Positions 11,561 through 23,951 of a stretch of 64,000 nt of DNA are shown piece by piece; the stretch's first letter is position 1; the number at the start of each line of letters is the position of its first letter. The notes beneath the pieces are model-generated. The model saw only the letters and a program-made list of their open reading frames with translations. It was not told the DNA's origin and ran no database searches. The translations under genes and the position numbers were made by a program. The DNA comes from Dermatemys mawii (lineage: Eukaryota; Chordata; Testudines; Dermatemydidae): the NCBI GenBank assembly GCA_007922305.1, contig ML677334.1:23105480-23169479 (forward strand), written 5' to 3'.

Positions 11561-12511
11561 TGTTCCTTTCGCAGCTTTGGCCATTTGCAGTCTTTTCAAC
11601 AGAAGGACAGAATTTGGGGGACAGTTTAAAAAATGTGAGAAGGTTCTTATCACCCCACATTCCTTCTCTCAGAGACTAGAGTGTTCATTTTATGTTTGAT
11701 CAGTGGATTATTGAAATAACACATCTTTGCCATTGAAATTCTCTTCATGATGGAGAGGATGTGACTGTGTATACGTTTCCTGTAATTTCACTCTGTCTCT
11801 CTTGGGTGATTGTTATTCCAAGCTTCAGCTCCCATTTACTTTTGATTATTTCTGTCTCCTTTTCATCTCCTCCCAATATGACTGCTTAAGTGTCTTCAAA
11901 ACTAGCATTAGGACTGGGAAACAGATACTTTGAGACAGGTTTGGGTAAAGCAAAGCAAAGTCTTCTTAGGCTTTGGGGTTTATTTGGTGTTTAAAATTAA
12001 TGGTACCACATTCTGAAGTCACAATCTGTTTTGTAACAGTCTGCTGATCGCAAGTCAGGTCCATACAGCATAATACAACACAAAACCTCCAGCGGACTAT
12101 CCTAGCTCTTATTTGTCTGTCTCCCTGGACTAGATTATCAGTTTCTCTCCTTCCCTACTAACCAGCTAGCTCTCTTTAATAACATCCCTTTAGCTGACTC
12201 CTTAACTGCCTCTATGCCTGGTTCAATAACTTTTCTCAGCCCCAGATAGGCGAGAGATCGTAACAACAAGCTAGGCCAATGAGGATTCAGACCACCCTTG
12301 TCAATACCCTGTCGCCAGACATTTGCACTAATACATTCCAACACTGTACATGCTACCATTATGAACTACTCCCAAGGTACAGAAAGAGTTGAGGTTAGCC
12401 CATACTCAGGGAATTCCTCCACTGAGCCCTCAAATTCATCATACTACTGTTGGCATTATTTCTTTTCTAGAGTTCTTGGGGTTTAATACTTCCAGATTAC
12501 CAGACTCTTAT
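11561..12511. other. Unannotated sequence
   Basis: No gene or recognisable repeat boundary. Short frames at 12138-12359 and 12298-12486 lack domains. Confidence 0.4.
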
Positions 12512-12781
12512 GGCACATTTACACTCTATTAGAGGTGTGACTGCAGCACATGTAGACGTACCCAAGCTAGCTTCGACCAGACTATTCAATAACAACAGTA
12601 GTGAAGCCACAGGAGTGCGGGTTAGCTGACCGAGTACCTATCAAGGTCCAAGAACTTGTACAAACCATGCTGCCACCCATGCTTCACTGCTATTTTTATT
12701 TGAGCCAACTAGATCAAAGCTAGCTCAGGTATCTCTGTATGTGCTGCAGTCACATCTCTGACTGCAGTATAGACATAGAGT
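12512..12781. mobile_element. Long-TIR MITE (Harbinger-like)
   Basis: The first and last roughly 70 bp are inverted copies: both contain GTGACTGCAGCACAT followed by a GAGCTAGCTT-like block. The centre is unrelated. Similar long-TIR MITEs occur at 31616 and 32358. The flanking triplets are ambiguous, so superfamily assignment is tentative. Confidence 0.5.
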
Positions 12782-13380
12782 CATAAGTATCTAGAAAAAA
12801 TCTAGATAAGGTCAGACTAAGTATTTATTCATCCAATTATTAGTATTTAGAGTTGAAAGCAGATGGAGACAGGAATCAGTGCACGATACCACAAATCCCC
12901 ACATACAAACAATGTGTCATACTACAGTTTGGGTTTTTCTTCCTTTTGCAAACATTGCATTTGCTTTTGGAGAACCCAAATCAGGAATGGCACCAAGTGC
13001 TATGGCTACTGTAAGCAGTTTCATATCAGTTATGTCCCTGGGAATATCAAGTGGTATTTACAAAATGAGACTCATCAGAAAATCTGAAACTTTATTCTCT
13101 CCAAAAGTGTGGTCACTAAGTAATTGGGCGAAGTATGAAATTATACATACTCCAAATACTTTTGAGGCAGGATCCAGCAGGATGGGGCTCCACCGTTTAA
13201 AATGCTCACATTGCTTTACCATGACACAATCCATAAGCTGACAAAGGAGCAAGAAAGGACAATGAGGAAATCAAAAATGTTGTATGCATCCCTTTCTGTC
13301 ACCTTTTACTTACCATTAACTTCTTAGTTACAGGAGGAGGGGATTTTTACAAAGTAACCTCTTCCCTTCCCCCTGTGGGG
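12782..13380. other. Unannotated sequence
   Basis: A 120-codon frame at 12879-13241 has no recognisable domain and overlaps frames in other phases. Nothing else is seen. Confidence 0.4.
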
Positions 13381-13625
13381 CTTGTTGTAAATGATCAATG
13401 TTGCTTTGATGAAAAACAGAAATGTTGTTGGCTTTTCTCAATTTTCCCTGCTTTTCCAGTGGCAAAATGTAAAAATGGAGGAGGAGGAAACAATTTTTTT
13501 TTCAAAAATCGATTTTTGATTATTTTGTACTTTTTTCATCAAAAGTCAAAATACGTCAAAAGGAATAAAAATGTCATTTAGAGAAAAGAGACATTTCCTG
13601 TAAAAAAAAAATTACAGGAAATGAT
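13381..13625. repeat. AT-rich repeat with small hairpin
   Basis: Poly-T/poly-A-rich segment resembling the repeat at 3648-4022. It ends with a perfect 12-bp inverted repeat (CATTTCCTGTAA at 13592-13603, TTACAGGAAATG at 13612-13623) around an A-rich loop. Confidence 0.3.
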
Positions 13626-16600
13626 GGAAAATTTTACCAACTCTAAATGTGAAGGCCTGCAGGGTTTTTTTTTAAAGATACAGAACTTGGCCTCTTTTAA
13701 AAAACAAACAAACATATTGTCTGATGTATTACAGAATCAGAATGAAATATTGTCATTTTACTCTGTGAAATGCTTTCCCCAACACCAATTAGTTAGAATA
13801 CAGAATCATCTAGACATTTAAGAGCTATTTATTATGGATGTATAGAGAGCACCATCACTGTACATGGCTCTGTACAGTAGGATGAGCTGTGTCAAACTAA
13901 AAGCTCTACCCAGAAAACCAGGAATGTGAACACACAAGTACAAAGTAGTATAATTCAAATCAGGGCACACACAGAAAGACACATAGTAGGTGGCTTTTTA
14001 GAAGTATCTGAAGGCAGGCAGGTAGGATGCCTGCTACACATTGAATGTAGGTGCTTCCAGATGTATGGGGCCACATGAAATCTAGCACAAAGTTGGGAGT
14101 GAGCAAAGGAAACAAAGGAGAGAAGGTTGGGCAAAGATTAGAAAACACAACGGATTGTAACAGGTTATAAAAATAAGGATGGGCATTTTGGAAGGTCTCG
14201 AAAGTGAAGAGAAAACTTTATATACAAGAGTCTGAGGTCTGAGGAAAGGTACTGCGTATTTTTCTTCAGATACCTGAACATTATTAATGATTAACCCTTT
14301 TTTAACTGTATGGATTTAGTAATGCATCTGAGAAATCCCTATCTATAATTTTGATTAATGCCACAAAGTCAAAATCTACAATGTACACATGGGAGTATAT
14401 AAGGTGTACCGAGAGGAGTCTTTGCTCACTTGAGGCATAAGTGTCATGGTAGCCTATTTCCCAAGTAGGTGGTAGGGAACTGTTGTATGGTATATGAGAG
14501 GTTAGACCAACACCTAAGTGTTTCTAGAACATTCTATTAATCCCTTCTCCAAGCCAGCTGGTTTCCTTTAAAAAACTGAATAATTTGATCATTGTTCATA
14601 TTCTCTCAGTTACAAGCAACTTTTCTGCCTACGTATCTGAAAGTTTAGGAGAACTGGAATTATTCAGAAGTTGCGGGGTGGAGGGAAGTGTTCTGTTTTG
14701 TTTACTAACGAATCATCAGAGTAGTTTTGTTTCAACTAAAGAATGTCATAATATTGATCAAAGTTTCCTAGTATCTCACTTCCTTTGTTTGAATTCAAGT
14801 GTAGAATTTTTGTCCTGTACATTGAAGCCTGATGTTTTCTTAACTGAAAGGTCAACAGCCAGCATGTCCTATGAGACGACTATTTTCCAGTAATAATGTT
14901 GCTTGGTTGATTCTGGACTGTCATCTTACAAGAGTCACTCTTATCAGAGGATGCCAGAATAAATAATCAGGAGGCTCTCATTAAAAGCTAATGAGATTAA
15001 ATGCATCCAGTGGCTATTCTTCTTACCTATATTTATCATATACTTCTGAATGAGAGTCTAAATTCACTTAACCAAAAAGAAGTGTCTTCTCACTTGAGCA
15101 TCAGTGTGATTTTTATCCCTATTACTGCCAGCTATTGTACAAAAATTAAGTTCCAGAATAGTTCTAAGAAGCATTTGAATGACTAGAGTTGGGGCTTCTG
15201 GCTACTATTTCTTATTGGACTTAGAATTTCCCAAGATGTACGTCCCAGGCTGCTCTAATTTACCAGAAGTGTTGGAAGACATGCTGCATTGGCATCCTGA
15301 AGGCACTGAGAGGGAATCAAATGGAGTATATTTGAACATTTCTGATACATGATTTACTTGGTCATGCTGTTGTCTGGCAATTTCATGTTTCTAAATTTCT
15401 CTCCTCTGAGTATGATGATTGTTTTTTCCTTTAAATTGCCTCTTCTGCAGTCAAACCTCCATATATTTATATTGCACCTCGCATCCACAATGACTCCAAA
15501 AAACTTTAGAGACTTTGGGTTAAATGCAGCCCTCATGTAACTCTAACTTATATGAAGTTACAACAGGGATTTAGGAAACCTGGGCATAATATGGAACCAG
15601 TCTGGTTTATTACCATTCCCTACCCTGCCTTTCCCACCTTTATTAAGAATGCTAGATAACTGGACTGGGGATTTAAAAAGGGCTGGAGGCTTGCCATGAT
15701 GAAGAGAATTCGCAAATGGTCTATATTTCATAACAGGAAATCTCTCTTATGCATCATCCCACTGCAGACCTTAGCAAAGGCAGAGTCGAGACTGAACTTC
15801 ACAGACATAGGCTCTCACGCAGAGGGAAAGCCACTCAGGGTCAGATTTAAAAACCAAACCCAGAGACTTTTTCCGACAGAAATACTGTAAAGTTGTGTGT
15901 GTGACTGTGATTGTGTGAATGTGGAAAGCTCAGTGTAGATAGGTTAAAAGGAAAGCTGTGCAGAGGCAGAGACATGTTGTACCATCCTCGGAGAGCTGAG
16001 TCTGCCCTTCGATGTGCAGGTGGCGTGAGTGCTCTGCTGCCCAGAGTTATTTTCAATTGAGAAAGGAGAGATGAAGGAAAGCGACACTCATTTTAAATGG
16101 TGGCTCAGCTCACAGGAGTTACACAAGGAAGATTTCCTGACTCTAACAAGCTTGCCACTGTCCCCAGGAGTATATTGCATTTAAATAAACACAAATCCTC
16201 CATGGGGTGTATTTAAAATGCTATTAATTTTGTGACCCACCTTCAATCAACCAGCATGACATTTCTGTTACAAACAGAGCACAATAGGGGACCGTCTACA
16301 GGGTGGCAAATTAAAGTTCTGTAGTAGTTAGCTAGGAACCCAGCCTTTGTCCAGCATAGCATAGCTGAAACTTTTGTTCTGGCTAATGATTGGATTTTGT
16401 CAGTTAGACTCAAGTGTCCAAATCTGTCCATCCGCGGAACTTGACCTCTTGACATATTCTGAGCGGGGTCTGGGTTAATTCTTGCCTTCCTCGGCTGCAT
16501 CACAGCCAGTCTCTTTACTAGTAAGTTGTGAAGCAGTCATTAGCAATTTCTCGGAAAAACACAACATAAAATACTCAGAGCAGACCTGACACCTGGATGG

Positions 16601-16690
16601 AAGCACATGGCTCTGCATGCTGAGATATCCCACTCCAGCAGTGCTTGGAAATGGTCCTGGCCCACTAGGAAACTGAGCATGGTCTCATCA
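13626..16690. other. Unannotated sequence
   Basis: About 3 kb without a supported gene. Frames up to about 100 codons (14585-14893) have no domain. No clear transposon termini were recognised. Confidence 0.4.
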
Positions 16691-16830
16691 CTGCTCCCCA
16701 GGCAAACCACAATGTGCCATTTGCAAAGTCACTCAACCTCTTTGCTTCGGATGGTTGTTGCTGGTGAGCTTTGCTGGTGAGTAAAATAGGAACACGACCT
16801 GTCACAGACTGGAAGATGCTCAGGAGAAAC
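16691..16830 (+). repeat. Diverged MIR/core-SINE relic
   Basis: The order 'GCAAAGTCACTCAACCTCTTTGC' and then 'GAGTAAAATAGGAAC' follows the MIR pattern (a ...CAAGTCACTTAACCTC-like block, then ...GTAAAATGGG). Highly diverged. Confidence 0.4.
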
Positions 16831-17180
16831 ATCTCTATTCCTTAGGGTCAGTGCTTACCCACTGAAATAAGGGTATACATATAACAACAGTACCCATCAA
16901 ACCATCAAATGGCTTGTTCACGGTGGGTCCAGATAAGCTGCAGCACAGTAAAGGCTACTCAGTTTAGTAAGATTAGTCAGATAAGAGGGATACATTGGGG
17001 CGGCAGAGGTAGTTGCAGATGTATGGCTTCAGTAGAGACCCAACGATTTACAGCAGCGGAGGATCTGGCCCATAATCTATAAAAGTGCCTATCACCTTCC
17101 AGACTGAGAAATGTTCCATGAGCCCCTCCATTGTCTATCAAGATCTCTAACCCTAACCACAAGGAGGTAACGTTTTGTAA

Positions 17181-17420
17181 GGCCTGGTCTACGCTGGCGG
17201 GGGGAGGGGGTATCAATCTAAGTTATGCAACTTCAGCTACTTGAATAAAGTACCTGAAGTCGTCATACTTAGACCTACTCACTGCAGTGTCTTCACTACA
17301 GTGAGTAGACTGCTGCCACCTCCCCCCCTCAACGCCGCCTGCACCTCTCGCGGCAGTGGAGTACAGGAGTCAATGAGAGAGCACTCGGGGGTCTATCCGG
17401 TGGCTAGTGTAGACATATCC
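17181..17420. mobile_element. PIF/Harbinger MITE, 240 bp
   Basis: The termini are GGCCTGGTCTACGCTGGC and, reverse complemented, GGATATGTCTACACTAGC, with TAA duplicated on both sides (17178-17180 and 17421-17423). The centre holds a hairpin (CTACTCACTG near 17274 paired with CAGTGAGTAG near 17299). It is a non-coding MITE of a type abundant in turtles. Confidence 0.75.
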
Positions 17421-17423
17421 TAA

Positions 17424-19505
17424 CAGAAACCATACCAGCATACCATTATTGGGGCCTTAAAGAGCATTCTTGACAGGCATCAAGGGAGTAGGACACATTC
17501 CTTTTCTTGCAGTTATCTTTCTTTGACTTGGTTATCAGTTATGCCATAAACAGCTGTCTCTCTCATCAAGCCATCTGTGAACCGGTAGAATACACATGAC
17601 TTAAGGTTATCATGGAGGTTTGCCACATAACCCTCAGTGGTCTCACATAGCAGCTAATTTCTTGTGTTTTTTCACAGGTGACATTCTTATGTGAAACAAA
17701 GAATTCTTGACATTTTTAAATCATGCTTTTGAGCAGTTTGCAGCCCCTTCCTGATCCCATTGGCATGTATTGTGGCTGGCCCAGAGGCATTGGAGGCATA
17801 TATGCAGCAGTGTGGAAGATTTCATCCTCTCCAGTGCCACTTGTTTGCAGTATGGAAGCACTGCAATTATTGCGTGTAATTCCCCACCAGGTTCCCTTCC
17901 AGACCAGGAGATTCCAGTGGCTTCATTTTCTCCATTTTTGCAAAGGTTTTGTTTCCTTCCAACCCCATGTAGTAGATGTGTGATGTGTTGAGATGCTCAT
18001 AAGAAAATGAATTACATTTTCTGGTGCCAGACACTTGACATAGTGCAAGGTTTCAAAAGGTGAACATTCCTGTGATACAGCAGGGACCTGTGTCCACTGA
18101 CTGCAGTGGCTACTGCTACAGTGAAGAGATTAAAAATGGGGGTTTTGGCAGGGATACACAGAAAATCACACACAGAAAACACAGCACTCTGAAAAATAAA
18201 CATCACATTGGTACCTGCAGATTTCAAGCTATGATATTAAATGATACACTACAATATTCTGAATTGGGGCACCTTAGTGAACAGTCAATCACCTCAATTA
18301 AGTAGCTGTCCTGATTAAAGAGGAAAAGGCATTAAAAACCCAGCCGAATAGATTTTAGGAGACATAAAATATTGCACAGAATTAAAAATTTAAGAATAAA
18401 AATTATATTCACTGCCTTTTGTCTTCATTTAATACTTATTTAGCAGAGGTTAGAATGTAATATGAATTTAAGCACCACTTAATGACTTGGCTTCAACTGT
18501 ATGTATGCTCATTAAGCAAAATTTATACTAATTTATCCCGATTAAGCAACAGTCATTGCTATTCACCACCATTAGGTGAAATAAGATTTCTAGTAAAGGA
18601 GCCATCCCGATTCAACAAAGCCCTGTTATGTGGAGCACATGGTATTTGTGTCATTCTGGGAACCAACAGAAAGTTTGTTGGTTTTTTTAGGCTCCACAAA
18701 AATGTTTGTTGGTTTTTATTTTTTGAAAAAGCCATAAAACACTCCAGAGTCTGATACTATCTGGAGTTCTCACATTTACAGAGGCCTAAAGTCCATTAAA
18801 CTATATGGAAAGTCACTGAGCTTTGGATTAGGCTCTGAATGAACGCCTTGGAGAAGCTGACTGAGGGATTTATCCCCACAAATCCCATTAAATTAGTGCA
18901 AGTTGTGTAGCCACATTCACTAGACAGCTCTGAAAATCTCATCCTAAACCTTTCTATATCACAGCGCGCCCTAGTTGGGGTGATATTGCACAGTCATGAT
19001 GTATGATCACTTAAAGGGACAGACCACAGAAGAGTACTGACTTGTAGCTCTGGAGGAAACTGCCTGTCAGGTTTCCAGATGGAGCTTGTGCTGCAGCTGC
19101 CATGACAGACCGTGGAAAAGGAATAAGGATTCAAGTGGCAGAGTCTCAGAGGATGGTGAGTGGTTCCTTGGCATGGTGACTGCTATTTCTGCTACAACAG
19201 GCAATGTCAACTTCCTGAGATTAAAATTGCTAATGGCTGGATGACACTTGGGTGGATGAAATAGGAGATGGAATAAATGAAAATAAAAGTGGAATGCTAT
19301 GGTCTTTTCACAATCTTTGAAAAGGCACATTTAAAATTATTATTAATATATATTAGGTTGCATTACTCTTAGGCTCCAACCCTGCAAGCACTGGCGCACT
19401 GTGAGCAGTCCTATTAAAAGGCTTATGCGTATGTTGAACTCAGTGGAACGACTCACAGTACATAAAGCTAAGCACACCCTTAAGTCTTTGTAGTATCGAG
19501 GCCTT
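17424..19505. other. Unannotated sequence
   Basis: No supported gene. An 86-codon frame at 17723-17983 and others are unremarkable. No clear repeat boundaries were recognised. Confidence 0.4.
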
Positions 19506-19513
19506 AGGCTAAA

Positions 19514-19695
19514 GTGGTTCGCAACTCGCAGCCTGCAGGCCACCTGCAAGGCTGTGGCCCAATCAGCAAACAGCTGCAGCCCATGTGACATCCTCAGGGC
19601 CATACAGACAGTATATATAGTCTGTGGTTGCAGCCCACTTAACACATAGAGAGCTGCACATGCAGCCCACAATGGTAAATAGGTTGAGGTCCATT
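19514..19695. mobile_element. hAT MITE
   Basis: The left end is GTGGTTCGCAACTCGCAGCC, and the right end reverse complemented is AATGGACCTCAACC. The flanks AGGCTAAA (19506-19513) and AGGTTAAA (19696-19703) match at 7 of 8 positions. The interior repeats GCAGCC-type words. Confidence 0.6.
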
Positions 19696-19900
19696 AGGTT
19701 AAACTCTCTGGGGCAGGAAACGTGTCTTGTGATATTTGCAATGCATCATGTAAATTTACAGTGATATCCATTATTTTTAACATTAATTTTGATATCTCCA
19801 TCTTTCAACCCACAGGTTGCCAGTACATGCTAGAGGCTCATTACTTCATCTTTGAATTGAAGCTTTTTTTCTTTAGTAGACATCATTCTATCTATGCCAT

Positions 19901-20246
19901 CATAGGCTCCGACTCCATGAATGCTTTGGGGCTGGAGTACCCATGGGGAAAAATTAGTAGGTGCTCTGCACCCACTGGCATCCAAGCTCCCCTGCCCCTT
20001 GCCCCACCACCTCCTCCTCTACCTCCACCCTGAGCGTACCGCATCCCTGCTCCTCTGCCTACCTCCCAGCACTTCCTGCCCAGTTGCAAGCAAGCTCCAG
20101 GAGGGAGGGAGAGGAGCAGGAACCTGGTGCATTCAGGGGAGGAGGCAGGGAAGAGGCGGGACCAGGGCGGTGATTTGGGGAAGGAGTCAGAATAGCAGCA
20201 GGGAGGGGGCAGGAGCAGGGAGGAGGAGCAGAAGTTGGCGCCTATG
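19901..20246. mobile_element. hAT MITE, 346 bp, GC-rich
   Basis: The termini CATAGGCTCCGACTCC and, reverse complemented, CATAGGCGCCAACTTC are inverted repeats. The 8-bp flanks TATGCCAT (19893-19900) and TGTGCCAT (20247-20254) match at 7 of 8. The interior is purine- or pyrimidine-rich and creates long overlapping chance frames. Confidence 0.75.
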
Positions 20247-20464
20247 TGTGCCATCAACACTATGCAATGATTTTTGCCAAGGCAGGTATTTGCAAAAGCA
20301 GAATGTAATTTCCTGGCAAGAATTTATCCAAAAATTTGAGACTAATACCACTGTTCTTGTGATTAGTGCAATGGGATGTTTAACAACTACTGCAATAGTG
20401 CCAAATACCTCAGTTCTGCTGCCCATCAAAAAGACATCTTCTCCCTAGTACTATCACAATGAAC

Positions 20465-20695
20465 AGAGTTGGTCAAAATGCCCTTTCTTAAAACAACAAC
20501 AAAAGCCAAGTAAATAAAAAAATCCCCAACCCCAGGATTTTTTTTTCACAAAAATAAATCTAACTTTCTTACAACTGAAAGATTCAGTTGTCAAAATTTT
20601 TTAGTTTAAAAAAACATTTTCAAAATCTGAAAATTTTTACTGAAACATTTTTGGTTTCCAGTTTCTTTGACCAACTTACAGATTTCCACAAAAAA
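20465..20695. repeat. AT-rich MITE with AGAGTTGGTC termini
   Basis: Begins AGAGTTGGTCAAAATG and ends TTTGACCAACTT, an inverted pair. The interior is rich in homopolymeric A and T. It appears to be the same family as 3648-4022. No clean target-site duplication. Confidence 0.45.
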
Positions 20696-20699
20696 ACTT

Positions 20700-22112
20700 T
20701 TTTGGTCAGAAAACTATATTTAGGGAATTGCTGTAATACAAATAAATAATAGTAGTTGATTGGGGGAAGCATGATGGTGCTTTCTCCTATTACTGAGGAG
20801 TTTCACCTATACATTGTTAAGGAAGTATTTTTACATTCCCATTTGCTCCTGTAGTCCCAAGTGGCCTAGTGGCCAAGATAACCTTATTCTGTACTTGATC
20901 TGGCCTTTCTCTCAGAATGGACCAGCACAGAGTTATCTTTAGAGTTCAGTTTGATGAGACTTTATTTCCATGACAAGTTATTGTGGTGATGACAGAAAAT
21001 GTGGAAATATATTAATAATAATGTTATATACAGCCATACATTAGCCAAAATCTTTGGCATAATTTAGACTTGAGCCTTTAAAATATGCCTAATAGCAGAT
21101 GCTCCTTCTGTATTTCATACAAAGGAGATGTAGTTTGAGTTACTACTATAGCTATCTGACTAGGTTTAACCACAAACTCTCGCTAAGTTGTGAAGCAACT
21201 TCTTCTTTTACCTTTTTCTTTTCTTTTATATGCTTTATGCCTATAAATTCAATATGGAGACAGCAGATTAAGCTACAACATTTGGTACAGTATTATACGT
21301 TATTATTGTGTTACCAGATAAAAGAAATCTAAAAAGCATCAGTCAAGACTTAAGAAACTATATCAAAAAGCAAAGTTATCTAAAGGCATTCTGCAACAGA
21401 CCTCTTTAGTTTGAGGATGTTTTATTGCCTAGGTAATCTGACCACAAAGACCGGAGATAGTTCGGGGTATGTTGTCTATTTTAAACAGAAATGTGATCAG
21501 TTAGAAATACAGAACTAATCTTTAACAAATGTATATGTAAAAAGGTATGTGTATTATATTAAAGAAGTTGATTCATTCAAGTGGTATGTTGAGAAGCCAA
21601 CGTCAAGTGAAAATCTTTAAGATAAACCCAATCCACATGTGATAAGGCCTAAACCACCACAAGGCCTGATTAACTGTATGACTGAAGGTTGCACAGGGAG
21701 AGATTTGCATATACAGCAATCCTACTAACCCTATCACTGCAGTGTAGGCAATATTCATGTACCCATTCAGAGATGTATAATGTTGTTCTGTATTATTTCA
21801 TTAATCGTTATATCCTATGGTATGGACCAAGCAAACAAGTCAAATGACTTTATGCTGCTTCATGATGAGCGTCTAAACAAGGACAAAACTATCAAGGAGC
21901 ATGAAGAGATTTTACATAAAGGTTCTGATGTACCTTTAAAATGGACCTCTCTGCAGATCACTAAAAGTGCTGATAGCAAGAGTATGGAGTTTCTTGCAAA
22001 CTTGGCCAAAGATGCACACTGGAGAGTGGGCTTGAGGATGTAGATTGCTGACCACAACTTTGCCAGTGGGTGCTTAATGTATGTCCCAAGATACTTTGTA
22101 CAAATGTATGAC
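20700..22112. other. Unannotated sequence
   Basis: Apparently ordinary AT-rich DNA. An 87-codon frame at 21780-22043 has no recognisable domain. Confidence 0.4.
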
Positions 22113-22489
22113 CTAACATGCAGGGCCGGTGCAACCACTAGGCAAACTAGGTGGTCGCTTAGGGTGCCAATATTTGGGGGGCGCCAAAAAGTGGTGCCCT
22201 GCCTGGGGGGCTGGTCCCAGCCTCCCCACCCCTTGCCTGGCTTCGCAGGGAGGAGCTGCCTTCCAGAGGCACCCAGAGCCCCAGCAGCCAGTGTGGCACA
22301 CACAGGGGGGCAGCAGACCTGCAAAGGTGGCAGAGTCAGTAGCGGGGAGCAGCTGTGCCCCCCCCATCCCAGATCGCTGGCCAGGCTGCTCGCATCGGGG
22401 CCTCTGGCAGCTCTAGAGCTTCTCCCCTCTGTTCGTCCTCCCCCCTTTCCCTGCAGCCCAGCACGGCGGGGGCAGTGTGTCTGCGGTAG

Positions 22490-22790
22490 TATGCCCGCGG
22501 GTTGGAGAAGGAGCAGGGGGGTCTCTAGAGGGAGCAGTCAAGGGATAGGGACAGGGAGGGTTAGATAGGTCAGGGGTTCTGGAGGGGCCTGTCAGGGGAA
22601 GGGGGTGTGCAGAGGGGTCAGGGCAGTCAGGGAGCAGGGGGGTTGGATGGGTTGGGGTTAGGGGCAGGGGTCCCGGGAGCAGTTGATCAGGGGACAAGGA
22701 ACAGAGTGGGTTGGATGGGTTGGGAGTTCTGTGGGGGGAAGGCAGGGGGCGGGAAGTGGGAGGGAGTGGATAGAGGACAGGGCTACCCCC
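22490..22790. repeat. Degenerate G-rich minisatellite
   Basis: Irregular repeats of words such as GGGCAGTCAGGGAGC and GGTTGGATGGGTTGG. The same words recur at about 41040-41290 inside a different hAT element, so this interior module is shared between families. Confidence 0.6.
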
Positions 22791-23085
22791 ACATGGAGTG
22801 TCCTCTTTTTTGAAAGTTCAAATATGGTAACCCTACCCCTCCTGCCCGGGCTGCAGCCCGGCGCCCACCCCACCACACCAGGGGTTCCTGCAGTGGATGC
22901 ACTGTCGGCACCGGCCCCATGGGCTTCCCGGTTTCCCCCCTCAGCACCCTGGGCTCTGTGGCTCCCAGGCGTGTGAGCCACTGCTGCTGCTGCCCCTCCC
23001 AGAGCAGGCTCAAGGCCTGGCACCCTGGCTGGGGGACACTTGGCTTCTGAGGGTGGCCCACTCCCACCACACCTGGCCGCTTGCC

Positions 23086-23179
23086 ATAGGCAAAGACCAG
23101 GAGCTGATGCAGGCAGTGAAGAGGGAGGACATCGTCATGGTGCAGAAGCTGCTGCAGCAGCCCAAGTCTGGCAAAGCCA
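23086..23179 (+). pseudogene. CASKIN1-like first coding exon fragment, captured
   Basis: Thirty-one codons plus one base reading ATA-GGC-AAA and then DQELMQAVKRED, a variable stretch, and QKLLQQPKSGKA, ending at A|GTGAGT, a consensus splice donor. From memory, CASKIN1 starts MGKEQELVQAVKAEDV and continues to PRPGKAK; about 19 of 30 residues after the start agree. CASKIN1 is a neuronal ankyrin-repeat/SH3/SAM scaffold that binds CASK. Here the expected ATG is ATA, no later exons follow, and the fragment lies wholly inside the hAT element at 22121-23435. A 141-codon frame (22897-23322) runs through it without a stop but includes presumed 5'UTR and intron. It is most likely a non-functional captured copy. 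CASKIN2 or another ankyrin gene is a less likely source. Confidence 0.6.
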
Positions 23180-23443
23180 GTGAGTGGACCCGCGGCTCAG
23201 GGTGGGGGGCCACCAAGGTGGGAAGGGCTCATGGCGGGGCTGTGCATCCTCCAGGAAACTCAGGGGGCAGGGAGGGAGGAACGTCGTCTGTCGAGCAGCC
23301 CCTGGGCACGGCTGGCCGCTAGGGTCTGTAAAGGTTCATGGGGATTTGCCCCTCAATGAGCCGATGTGTAAGTGGGAGAGGGGGCGTAAGGTGGAAGTTT
23401 TGCATATGGCGCAAAATATCCTTGCACCAGCTCTGCTAACATG

Positions 23444-23948
23444 TCTTACACAAACTGGTACAGCACAAGATGTTTTGCGTCATGGCACTGGATTTTCCTG
23501 TGACAAAACTGTAAAAAGCCAGAGGATGATGAAACAGGATACAACTTGTACAGTCAGACATTTCAAATCTTTACCAGAAACATGGGTCACTTTCTGATTG
23601 ACCATCATCAGCTTTGCCAAGAGGAACTAGGCCATGTTGCCCAACAGAAAATGTCCAGTTTTGTTCAACACTTTACTCCTTGACCCCAAAACATGTGGTT
23701 GAGAGATGAGGGTTGTCATCAGCAGACCTTCAATGGGATTTGTGCTCGTAAATCGCTTAGGCATTTTTGAAAATCCCACATCTAATTTTTATTTACCTGA
23801 ACATACCTTTACAACATTAGCAATGGAGCAGGGCATTGAACTGGCTTTATATGTTGTCACCTACTTTACAAGCCCCTTTTCATTCCTAGAGGCCTTAAGG
23901 TAAAAAGGAGCCTTAGGTAAGCCTTTACCTTTAAGGTAAAAAGGAGCC
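23444..23948. other. Unannotated sequence
   Basis: Ordinary sequence between the Pack-hAT and the MITE tandem. A short local duplication (CTTTAAGGTAAAAAGGAGCC-type word, about 23886-23950) is present. Confidence 0.4.
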
Positions 23949-23951
23949 TTA

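Larger units (their letters stand above)
22121..23435. mobile_element. hAT element carrying a host exon fragment (Pack-hAT-like)
   Basis: The left terminus CAGGGCCGGTGCAA and the reverse complement of the right terminus CAGAGCTGGTGCAA match at 12 of 14 positions. Both flanks are the perfect 8-bp duplication CTAACATG (22113-22120 and 23436-23443). Inside, in order: typical GC-rich subterminal sequence, a degenerate G-rich minisatellite (about 22490-22790), the end of another MITE (TAGGGTTACC on the minus strand, ending near 22835), a GC-rich segment, and a 94-bp stretch resembling CASKIN1 coding exon 1. No transposase is present, so movement would need a helper in trans. Confidence 0.8.

Noticed and set aside
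19892..20448. Overlapping frames of 122 and 175 codons
   Set aside because: They lie mostly in a purine-rich hAT MITE (19901-20246), where stops are rare on both strands.
22658..23070. Minus-strand frames of 121 and 95 codons
   Set aside because: They are antisense shadows of GC-rich sequence within the hAT and captured segment.
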